Source: Opitutaceae bacterium (GTDB lineage Bacteria > Verrucomicrobiota > Verrucomicrobiia > Opitutales > Opitutaceae). Taken from it: a stretch of DNA of 64,000 nt. The notes beneath the pieces are model-generated. The model was not told where the DNA came from and ran no database searches. It saw only the letters and a list, made by a program, of their open reading frames with translations. Numbering within the stretch: the first letter of the stretch is position 1; each line of letters begins with the position of its first letter. The stretch spans positions 248,001-312,000 of the forward strand of contig JAHCAZ010000001.1 in the NCBI GenBank assembly GCA_019634615.1, written 5' to 3'. Shown in pieces: positions 16,785-23,910 of this stretch. Made by a program: the position numbers and the translations under genes.

Positions 16785-18055
16785 ACTCATTCTCCGTCCA
16801 ACACCTCCATGCCCGGGAGATCCTCGACAGCCGCGGACGCCCGACGGTCTGGGCCGAGTGCCGCCTCGAGTCGGGCGCGACCGCCGCCGTGTCGGTGCCC
16901 TCGGGTGCGTCCACCGGCCGCGCCGAGGCCTGCGAACTGCGCGACGGCGACCCGCAGCGTTACCGCGGCCTCGGCTGCCGGCGCGCGGCCGGGAACGTCA
17001 ACACGGCGATCAATGACGCGGTGCGGGGCCGTCGCTTCGCCACGCAGGCCGACTTCGACCGCGTGCTGGCCGAACTCGATGGCACGCCGAACCTCTCGCG
17101 CCTCGGCGCCAATGCGACGCTCGCCGCATCGCTGGCGTTCGCGCGGGCCGGCGCGCTCCAGCGGGGAGTGCCGTTGTACCGGCATTTCGCCGATCTCGCG
17201 GATTTGCCGGTGCGAACGCTGCCGCGCCTGACCGTCAATCTTTTCAGCGGCGGAAAACATGCCGGCGAGCAGGCGGCGCTGCAGGACGTGCTGCTGGCGC
17301 CCGTCGCGGCGGCCTCGATTGACGACGGGTTGGCGGCAGTCGTTGCGGTGTATCAAAGCGCGGCCGAGCTTATCCTGAAGAAATACGGCCAGCGCTTGCT
17401 GCGGGCCGATGAGGGTGGCCTGGCGCCTGATTTCCCCAATGCCGAAGCGATGCTGGCGGATGCCGTCGAGTCGATCCGGGCCGCCGGCATGAAGGCCGGC
17501 GCCGAGATGGCATTGGCAGTCGACGTGGCCTCCTCGCATTTCTACCGCGACGGTCGCTACCATCTGGGCAAGACGCCGCTGGAATCCACGGCGATGATCG
17601 ACCAGGTGGCGGACTGGGTGCGGCGGTATCCGCTGGTGAGCGTCGAGGATGGCCTCGCCGAGGACGACTGGGCCCACTGGCCGGCGCTGCGCGCGCGGTT
17701 GGCCGGTCATTCGCTGACGCTGGGCGACGATTTCCTGTGCACGCAGCCGGCACGGATCGCGCGGGCGATCGAGGCCAAGGCGGCGGATGCCCTGCTGCTC
17801 AAGGTCAACCAGGTCGGCACGCTCTCCGGCGCCGCCGAGGCGGCTGCGCGCGCGCGGGCCGCGGGGTGGAAGATCACGGTCAGCGCCCGCAGCGGCGAGA
17901 CCGAGGACGACTGGCTCGCCGATCTCGCGGTGGGCTGGGGGGCGGATTTCATCAAGGTCGGCTCGATCACGCAGTCGGAGCGCCTCGCCAAGTACAACCG
18001 CTTGCTGGCCATCGAGGCCGAGACGGGTCTGCCGCTGGTTCGCCTCGGTGGGTAG
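16781..18055 (+). CDS. Enolase-like protein with altered active site
   Basis: 424 residues, standard enolase length, clearly homologous over its whole length (AREILDSRGRPTVWAECRLE, SVPSGASTG, RADEGGLAPDF, SVEDGLAEDDW, LLLKVNQVGTL, SGETEDDW, IKVGSITQSERLAKYN). Metal ligands D248, E289 and D316, catalytic K341, R370, K392 and H160 are retained. Two normally invariant residues differ: the HRSGETED histidine is Ala (A369 in SARSGETED) and the DIQEFM glutamate is Asp (D169 in ALQDVLL). Canonical 2-phosphoglycerate dehydration is therefore doubtful, and a related beta-elimination on another phospho-acid is possible. It overlaps the kinase by ATGA. Its stop codon lies inside an R2 palindrome. A separate glycolytic enolase would be expected elsewhere in the genome. 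Confidence 0.85.
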   Translation: MNSFSVQHLHAREILDSRGRPTVWAECRLESGATAAVSVPSGASTGRAEACELRDGDPQRYRGLGCRRAAGNVNTAINDAVRGRRFATQADFDRVLAELDGTPNLSRLGANATLAASLAFARAGALQRGVPLYRHFADLADLPVRTLPRLTVNLFSGGKHAGEQAALQDVLLAPVAAASIDDGLAAVVAVYQSAAELILKKYGQRLLRADEGGLAPDFPNAEAMLADAVESIRAAGMKAGAEMALAVDVASSHFYRDGRYHLGKTPLESTAMIDQVADWVRRYPLVSVEDGLAEDDWAHWPALRARLAGHSLTLGDDFLCTQPARIARAIEAKAADALLLKVNQVGTLSGAAEAAARARAAGWKITVSARSGETEDDWLADLAVGWGADFIKVGSITQSERLAKYNRLLAIEAETGLPLVRLGG

Positions 18056-18128
18056 GGTCCGGCCTGCGGACGGACCGCGTTTGGCATTCGCAGGCCAATC
18101 CGCCCGTCCGGAGGCCGGGTGCTACCCA
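18049..18128. repeat. Inverted repeat family R2, copy 3, overlapping a stop codon
   Basis: Arms 18049-18073 and 18104-18128 are complementary at 21 of 25 positions. The left arm begins tgggtagg and its TAG (18053-18055) is the stop codon of the enolase-like gene. Confidence 0.85.
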
Positions 18129-18178
18129 AGGTGCAATTTAGGCCTGACGTATCGCCGTCGGTTACCACACTGCCGGCC

Positions 18179-19411
18179 ATGCCCCCGAATCGCACCGTGC
18201 CGAGTAAGCCGCGTGACGTCGTGCGATCGACCGTGGCCTGTGCGGCGGATTGGCAGGTCGACTCGGGAGGTCGGCATCATGTGTTCCTGTTCGACGGCAC
18301 GTGGAACGACGAGACCGGGCCGAACCCGGCGGACTTCTCCTGGGATCCAACGCGGCAGCTCTGGGTGAGTCGGACGGATCCAACGCGCGCCTTTCCGCCG
18401 ATCATCACCAACGTCGCGAAAACGATGCACGCCCTCGCGGCCGATGGGCCGGGGCAGCTCACGCATTATTTCCGCGGCGTGGGCAACGACGACGAGAACG
18501 ACGCGCTGAACAAGCTCGTCGAGGGTGGTGTGGCGGGGGAGGAGACCTTCATCCGGCGCAACGCGTATCTCACCTTTCTGCAGCACTACCGGCGCGGCGA
18601 CCGCATCTCGATCCTCGGGTTCAGCCGCGGCGCGGCGTCGGCGCGGCTGTTCGCCCGCGACCTGCGGCAGCGCGGGTTACTCGATGCAGTGCTGATCGAG
18701 AGCCGGCGGCGGCGCGTACGGAACAGCGGCGACAGCCGCCTCGAGGTGTGGGGGCTGTACACCCACAAGGCCAGGACCCTGCTGCCCGGCGAAGCGCTCG
18801 ACCTCGCGTTTGTCGGCGTCTGGGACACGGTGGCGACCTCGCTGGGCGTCAAGGCATCCGACCTCGAACCGGATGCCGCGGTCGGTCATGTCGTGCATTG
18901 TGTGGCACTGGATGAGGAGCGGAACCTGTATGCGCCCTCGCTCCTGCTGGATCCGGCTCGACCCAACGTGAAGGAAGTCTGGTTCCCGGGCTGCCACAGC
19001 GACGTGGGTGGCGGCTATTTCCACGACGCGCTCGGCCGGGTGACACTGGACTTCCTTTGGCGCAACTGGAACGCCGCGCTCGCGGCCCAGGGTGCGGCGC
19101 CGCTCGCCTGGCGCGACGCGGCCGCGGCTCGTTATGCGGATACGGCCGGCCTTACGTGGCTGCGGCACAGTGAGGGCGGCCTCACCGCGAAGCTCGGTCT
19201 CAGCGCCCGGCCGTGTGCGACGCCAACGGGTGCGCCGCCGCGGGTACATCCTTCGGTGGAGCGTTTCGTGCAGGAGGGCGGCCTGTTTTTTGCGATCGAG
19301 GGCGACGGGTTTCCGCCCGAGACGCGGGTCAGCGGTCCGGTCTATGCGCCGCCGGCGTACCCGGGTGCGGGCGGCGTCGAGCTTTACGACCGTGCGGATT
19401 GGCCGGCCTGA
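18179..19411 (+). CDS. DUF2235 alpha/beta hydrolase (Tle1-like lipase domain)
   Basis: 410 residues from ATG 18179; an upstream in-frame codon at 18119 would start inside the R2 palindrome and is rejected. DUF2235 landmarks: HHVFLFDGTWND (34-44 region), FRGVGNDDEN, the nucleophile elbow ISILGFSRGAASARLFARDL (GxSxG), VGVWDTVATSLG and the late His/Asp block FPGCHSDVGGGY. The family includes type VI phospholipase effectors (Tle1), but many members are stand-alone hydrolases. No signal peptide, transmembrane segment, VgrG, PAAR or immunity gene is nearby. Its location between the enolase-like and dihydroxyacetone kinase-like genes, 123 bp after the former, suggests a metabolic or housekeeping hydrolase, but the role is unknown. 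Confidence 0.85.
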   Translation: MPPNRTVPSKPRDVVRSTVACAADWQVDSGGRHHVFLFDGTWNDETGPNPADFSWDPTRQLWVSRTDPTRAFPPIITNVAKTMHALAADGPGQLTHYFRGVGNDDENDALNKLVEGGVAGEETFIRRNAYLTFLQHYRRGDRISILGFSRGAASARLFARDLRQRGLLDAVLIESRRRRVRNSGDSRLEVWGLYTHKARTLLPGEALDLAFVGVWDTVATSLGVKASDLEPDAAVGHVVHCVALDEERNLYAPSLLLDPARPNVKEVWFPGCHSDVGGGYFHDALGRVTLDFLWRNWNAALAAQGAAPLAWRDAAAARYADTAGLTWLRHSEGGLTAKLGLSARPCATPTGAPPRVHPSVERFVQEGGLFFAIEGDGFPPETRVSGPVYAPPAYPGAGGVELYDRADWPA

Positions 19412-19447
19412 TCGGCCGCCGGCCTCTCGATCCGATTTTCCAACCCC

Positions 19448-21082
19448 ATGAGTCATTTCATCAATCGCCGCGAAGACGTCGTCACTGAAGCCATCGATGG
19501 TTTCCTGCTGGGCTGCGGGCCGGGCCGGCTGGCCCGGCTCGATGGCTATCCGCACACCAAGGTCATCGTGCGTCAGGACTGGGACAAATCCCGGGTCGCG
19601 CTGATCACCGGCGGCGGTGCAGGGCACGAGCCCAGCCATGCCGGATTCATCGGCGAGGGTATGCTCACCGCGGTCGTGAGCGGGGAGGTGTTTGCGTCGC
19701 CGAGCGTGGACGCCGTGCTCAGCGCCATCTGCGCCGTGACCGGTGCCCCGGGCTGCCTGCTGATCGTGAAGAACTACACCGGCGACCGCCTCAACTTCGG
19801 CCTCGCGGCGGAGCGCGCGCGCCAGATGGGGCACCAGGTCGAATTGGTGTTCGTGGCGGATGATATTGCGATTGCGGGGGCGCCGCAGCCGCGCGGCATC
19901 GCCGGGACCGTGCTGGTGCACAAGGTTGCCGGCCATGCGGCCGCGCGCGGCGCCACGCTCGCCGAGGTGAAGGCGGCGGCGGCCGACGCGGCCAGGCACG
20001 TCGTTACGCTCGGGCTCGCCTTCACGACCTGCACGCGACCGGGTGACGCCGCCAATCTGCGCATCGCGGCCGGCTCGGCGGAACTGGGCCTCGGCATCCA
20101 CGGCGAGCCCGGCGCGCGGGTGATCCCTGCCGCGAACGCGCGCGAACTGGTCGCGACGATGGTGCAGGAGCTGCAACCCCATGTGCCGGCAAGCGGTCCG
20201 CTGGCGGTGCTCGTGAACAACCTCGGCGGCGCCACGCCGATCGAGATGAACATCGTGGTGCGCGAGCTGGCTGCCTCGACTCTCGGACCCCGCATCGAGC
20301 TGCTGGTAGGTCCGGGTGAATTGATGACGGCCCTGGACATGCAGGGCGTCTCCCTTTCGCTCCTGCCGTTGGATGCGGCGCGACGCGCGGCCCTGCTCAG
20401 CGCGGTGCAGACCCCGAGTTGGCCCGGGGCGCGGGCGATCGCGCCGCTCACGGTGCTCCCGCTGCCGAACATCGCCACGCGGACCTTCGTGGGTTCGGAG
20501 GCGCCGGCGGTGGCCGGCCTGATCACCGCGATGGGCCGGGCGCTGCTGGCGAGCGAGGAGGAGGTCAACGCCCTCGACCGGCGCATCGGCGACGGCGACA
20601 CGGGTTCGACCTTTGCGAACGCGGCCCGCGCGGTGCTCGGGGCGCTGGAGCGGCGCGAGTTGCCGCTCGCGCAGCCTGACCAGCTGTGTCTCGCGCTGGG
20701 CGATCTCCTGGGGCGCAGCATGGGGGCCTCGAGCGGGGTGCTGTTGTCGATCTTCTTCACGGCCGCCGGCACCGCGCTGGCGCAGGGGGCGACGCCGACG
20801 GCGGCATGGGCGACGGGTTTGGAACGCATGCAGGCCTACGGCGGGGCGAAGCCGGGTGATCGCACGATGATCGACGCGCTGGCGCCGGCGATCGCGGCGC
20901 TGGGGAAGGGCGGGTTGTCGGCCGCGGCCGACGCCGCGAAAAAAGGCGCGGAGGCGACCGCGGCGATGGCCAAGGCCGGAGCCGGGCGGGCGTCGTACGT
21001 GAATGCGCAGAACCTGACCGGCGTGCCGGACCCGGGGGCGACGGCGGTGGCGATCGCGCTGGCCGCGGCGGCCCGGCGCTGA
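19448..21082 (+). CDS. Dihydroxyacetone kinase family protein (DhaK-DhaL fusion)
   Basis: 544 residues, the size of ATP-dependent single-chain DHA kinases. The DhaK half has ALITGGGAGHEPSHAGFIGEG and the substrate-binding His in LGLGIHGEPGAR (about residue 218), which forms a hemiaminal with the keto substrate. The DhaL half (from about residue 350) has the nucleotide/metal loop LDRRIGDGDTGSTFANA and GRSMGASSGVLLSIFF. Family members phosphorylate dihydroxyacetone, glyceraldehyde or erythrulose-like short sugars. It starts 36 bp after the DUF2235 gene and is probably in the same transcription unit as the racemase-kinase-enolase set, which suggests a triose or tetrose intermediate. The actual substrate cannot be read from the sequence. 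Confidence 0.92.
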   Translation: MSHFINRREDVVTEAIDGFLLGCGPGRLARLDGYPHTKVIVRQDWDKSRVALITGGGAGHEPSHAGFIGEGMLTAVVSGEVFASPSVDAVLSAICAVTGAPGCLLIVKNYTGDRLNFGLAAERARQMGHQVELVFVADDIAIAGAPQPRGIAGTVLVHKVAGHAAARGATLAEVKAAAADAARHVVTLGLAFTTCTRPGDAANLRIAAGSAELGLGIHGEPGARVIPAANARELVATMVQELQPHVPASGPLAVLVNNLGGATPIEMNIVVRELAASTLGPRIELLVGPGELMTALDMQGVSLSLLPLDAARRAALLSAVQTPSWPGARAIAPLTVLPLPNIATRTFVGSEAPAVAGLITAMGRALLASEEEVNALDRRIGDGDTGSTFANAARAVLGALERRELPLAQPDQLCLALGDLLGRSMGASSGVLLSIFFTAAGTALAQGATPTAAWATGLERMQAYGGAKPGDRTMIDALAPAIAALGKGGLSAAADAAKKGAEATAAMAKAGAGRASYVNAQNLTGVPDPGATAVAIALAAAARR

Positions 21083-21091
21083 CGCGGACAC

Positions 21092-21946
21092 CTATTTCTT
21101 CCGGTTCGGCTTCGCGCCGGGTTCGTCGTCGGGAAAGGTCATCGGGCCGATGATGACCTGGCCCTCGGGGATGTCGGTCGAGACGGTGACCTCTTCCTTA
21201 TCCATCTCGCGGTCGAACCACGGGGCGCCGGCGGCGAACATCTCCTTGATGAACAGGTTGAGGTCGCGGTTGGCCGGGTCGTCGACAATCATGTCGGTCT
21301 TCCAGAGGTAGCGCGGCTTGGCCGGGCGGCCCTTTTTGTCCTTCGCGCCCGGCTCCTGGTAGGCCCACGCGGTGACGCGGATGAAGAGCTTTTCGTAATT
21401 GGCCTTCTGCAGGCGTTCCTCGAAACCGTGCTCCTTCTGGCGCATGAGCTGGGTCGGGACGCCGCCGATGATCGTGGCGACCGGCGGGTCGGAGGTCTCG
21501 TTGTAGATCACGTCGTTCAGGTACGGGTTGCGCAGGAACCCGCGGCCGTAGTGCACGGTGAGGACGACCTCGGGTTTCTCATCGGCCTTGATCTCACGGA
21601 AGCCGCGCCGGTCTAGTTCGGCGCGGAGGTGCTTGAGGACCTCGCCCTGCTTGACGGGCCGGATGAGGGGCACGGCGCCGCTGGCATCGGTCACGGCGGC
21701 GATGCCGTAGATTTTGCCGTTGGGTTTCACCTTGGCCTTGCTCCAGCCCTCGAAGGGGCGGTCGATCGCGGACCGCACGTCGATGTCGAGGGTGATCTCC
21801 TGGCTGTTGCGCTTGGCGGGTTTGGCGGCCGCGCCGGTCGCGGCGTCGTCGGCGGCGTGGGCGGTCAGCGGCAGCGCGAGGGCGAGGGCCCAGGCGCACA
21901 GGCGGCGTACCGGGAAGGGTGGGGCGGCGGGTGCGGGGGAATGCAC
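21092..21946 (-). CDS. Exported hypothetical protein
   Basis: 284 residues from GTG 21946. A typical signal peptide (RRLCAWALALALPLTAHA, cleavage near ADD) indicates export. The mature part is hydrophilic and mixed alpha/beta, with one block reading EVVLTVHYGRGFLRNPYLND and others ATIIGGVPTQLM and KLFIRVTAWAYQEPG. The pattern of a relatively conserved tyrosine-rich centre and Lys-rich tail vaguely recalls DUF4136-type envelope proteins, but I cannot assign a family. It is convergent with the DHA kinase gene (9 bp apart), so it belongs to a different unit. No function is proposed. Confidence 0.7.
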   Translation of the reverse strand: MHSPAPAAPPFPVRRLCAWALALALPLTAHAADDAATGAAAKPAKRNSQEITLDIDVRSAIDRPFEGWSKAKVKPNGKIYGIAAVTDASGAVPLIRPVKQGEVLKHLRAELDRRGFREIKADEKPEVVLTVHYGRGFLRNPYLNDVIYNETSDPPVATIIGGVPTQLMRQKEHGFEERLQKANYEKLFIRVTAWAYQEPGAKDKKGRPAKPRYLWKTDMIVDDPANRDLNLFIKEMFAAGAPWFDREMDKEEVTVSTDIPEGQVIIGPMTFPDDEPGAKPNRKK

Positions 21947-22145
21947 GGGAAAGGGGTTAACCGGCGGGGCCGGCGGCCGTCAACTGGACACGTCGGCACG
22001 GAAATGGCAGGGCGGTTATTGGCGTCTATAAGCATGACGTCTGAATGCCGCTCGCGGCGCAGTGAACTTGATCGGCGGCACGCCCTGCGCCATCCTTGGG
22101 AGTAGAAAATCCCCAACCCCCCAAACACCCGAAATCGGAGGCCCC

Positions 22146-22415
22146 ATGAGCGTCATCAAAATCCATCTGGAATATGCCGAGTTCGATGCCATCGAGCGTT
22201 ACGCCAAGAAGCTCGGCGTCACCCCCGAGGACATCGCGTATGCCGGCCTGAACCAACTCATGCTGAAGGGCGAGACCCCGGAGCTGAACCGGGAGATCCT
22301 CGAGACGCGGGAGTGGCGCAAGAACACGCTCCCGATGTGGAGCGACTCAGCCGGATCGGTGCACATCTACGAAGGTCAGCCGGATTGCGAGCCGTCGCGC
22401 AGCAAGCTGCACTGA
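22146..22415 (+). CDS. Small conserved-looking hypothetical protein
   Basis: 89 residues from ATG 22146, preceded by cggaggcccc, one of the few clear Shine-Dalgarno-like sequences in this window (GGAGG 6 bp before the ATG). The open frame extends upstream to 22062, but the ribosome-binding site decides the start. The protein is acidic at the C-terminus and has an amphipathic N-terminal half (MSVIKIHLEYAEFDAIERYA, GVTPEDIAYAGLNQLML) resembling the ribbon-helix-helix/helix layout of small DNA-binding or regulatory proteins. That resemblance is only impressionistic. It precedes the sigma-54 response regulator by 112 bp. A GC-only hairpin (22424-22439) follows without a T-run. Confidence 0.6.
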   Translation: MSVIKIHLEYAEFDAIERYAKKLGVTPEDIAYAGLNQLMLKGETPELNREILETREWRKNTLPMWSDSAGSVHIYEGQPDCEPSRSKLH

Positions 22416-22527
22416 GCCGGAGGGCGCGCGCAAGCGCGCTGGCCTACGGGTGGGCCCCGGTCGGTCCACCTGACTGTGCCATTGTTTCCCATTGACCGGG
22501 TTTGGTTCGGCGCCTGACTAGCGCTGC

Positions 22528-23901
22528 ATGGTGCCCAGCATCCTCATAGTGGACGATGAAAAGCACTCGCGCGAGGGCTTGAGAGAGGCGTTGGCCGACA
22601 GCTATGACGTCTCGCTGGCGGCGAACGCCGACGAGGCCTTCAACCTCCTGGACGCCCAGCCGTTCGAGGTGGTCCTGACCGACCTGCGCATGCCGGGCAA
22701 ATCCGGTCTCAAGGTCATCGACCGCGCGCTGGCCATGCCCAACAAGCCGGCCGTCCTCATGATGACGGCCTATGGCAACATCGAGACGGCCGTCGAGGCG
22801 ATGAAGCGCGGGGCCGTGGATTTCCTGACCAAGCCGGTCAACATCGAGCGCCTCGAGGTGCTCATCCAGCGGGCCCTCAAGACGCGCACGCTGGAGGTCG
22901 AGGTGAAGCAGCTGCACGAGCGGCTCGACGAGAAATTCAGCTTCGACCACATCATCGGCCACTCGATGGCGCTCAAGACCGTCATCGACCAGGTGAAACT
23001 GGTGGCGCCGTCCCGGGCCACGATCCTCATCGAGGGTGAGTCCGGCACGGGCAAGGAGCTGATCGCCCAGGCGATCCACCAGGTGAGCCCGCGCACCCGG
23101 GCGCCGTTCATCGCGGTGCACTGCGCCGCGCTCTCGGAGAACCTGCTCGAGAGCGAGATCTTCGGCCACGAGAAGGGCTCGTTCACCGGCGCCACCGAGC
23201 GGCGGGTGGGGCGCTTCGAGTCGGCGGACGGCGGCACGCTCTTCCTCGACGAGATCGGCGAGATCTCCGCGTCGACCCAGGTCAAGCTCCTGCGCTTCCT
23301 CGAGACGCGCACCATCGAGCGCGTCGGCGGCTCGAAGCCCATCGAGCTCGACGTCCGCCTCGTCGCGGCGACGAACCGCAACCTCGAGCAGATGGTGAAG
23401 GCGGGAAAGTTCCGCGAGGACCTGTACTTCCGCCTCAACGTCGTGCGCCTGACCATGCCGCCGTTGCGCGAGCGGGCGGAGGACATCCCGCTCCTGCTGG
23501 CGCATTTCATCGCGATCTTCGCCAAGGAGAACGGCTTGGCGCCGCTGACGATCGAGCCGGGCGCGGTGCAGACGCTGCAGCGCTACCCCTGGCCGGGGAA
23601 CATCCGCGAGCTGCGCAATTTCTGCGAGAACGTGGTCGTGATGTACCGCGGCAAGACCCTGAGCGAGTACGACCTCGACCCGCGGTTCCGCGGGGCCGCG
23701 CCGACCTTGCCGGTCGCGGGGAGCGTGGCGCCGGTGGTGACGAACCCGCTGTCGGTCGCGGAGAACGAGAAGCGCCTCCTGCGCGAGGCGCTGATCAAGG
23801 CCCGGGGCAACCGCACCAAGGCGGCCGAGCTCATGGGCATCAGCCGGCGCACGCTGCACCGCAAGCTGGTCGAGTGGCCCGAGCTCGACGTGCAGGACTG
23901 A
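22528..23901 (+). CDS. Sigma-54-dependent response regulator (NtrC family)
   Basis: 457 residues with the three NtrC domains in order. The receiver has IVDDE, the phospho-acceptor in VVLTDLRMPG (D52), the conserved Thr in MMTAYGN and Lys in LTKPVN. The AAA+ domain has Walker A GESGTGKE (170-177), Walker B TLFLDEIGE and arginine finger region FREDLYFRLNV. The C-terminal Fis-type helix-turn-helix is RTKAAELMGISRRTLHRKL. The sigma-54-contacting loop reads GSFTGA (217-222) instead of GAFTGA. It lies 9 bp upstream of a membrane glycosyltransferase-like gene, followed by exopolysaccharide-type genes, so control of envelope polysaccharide is a reasonable inference. No kinase is adjacent. Confidence 0.94.
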   Translation: MVPSILIVDDEKHSREGLREALADSYDVSLAANADEAFNLLDAQPFEVVLTDLRMPGKSGLKVIDRALAMPNKPAVLMMTAYGNIETAVEAMKRGAVDFLTKPVNIERLEVLIQRALKTRTLEVEVKQLHERLDEKFSFDHIIGHSMALKTVIDQVKLVAPSRATILIEGESGTGKELIAQAIHQVSPRTRAPFIAVHCAALSENLLESEIFGHEKGSFTGATERRVGRFESADGGTLFLDEIGEISASTQVKLLRFLETRTIERVGGSKPIELDVRLVAATNRNLEQMVKAGKFREDLYFRLNVVRLTMPPLRERAEDIPLLLAHFIAIFAKENGLAPLTIEPGAVQTLQRYPWPGNIRELRNFCENVVVMYRGKTLSEYDLDPRFRGAAPTLPVAGSVAPVVTNPLSVAENEKRLLREALIKARGNRTKAAELMGISRRTLHRKLVEWPELDVQD

Positions 23902-23910
23902 ACCGGCCCG

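Noticed and set aside
18179..19411. DUF2235 protein as a type VI effector with immunity partner
   Set aside because: No VgrG, PAAR, Hcp or small immunity gene is adjacent.
18677..21091. 804-codon minus-strand frame over DUF2235 and DHA kinase genes
   Set aside because: Low-complexity Arg-rich translation; both genes on the other strand carry catalytic motifs.
22146..22415. Small gene as an antitoxin of a toxin-antitoxin pair
   Set aside because: No second small gene overlaps or adjoins it; the next gene is a full-length response regulator.
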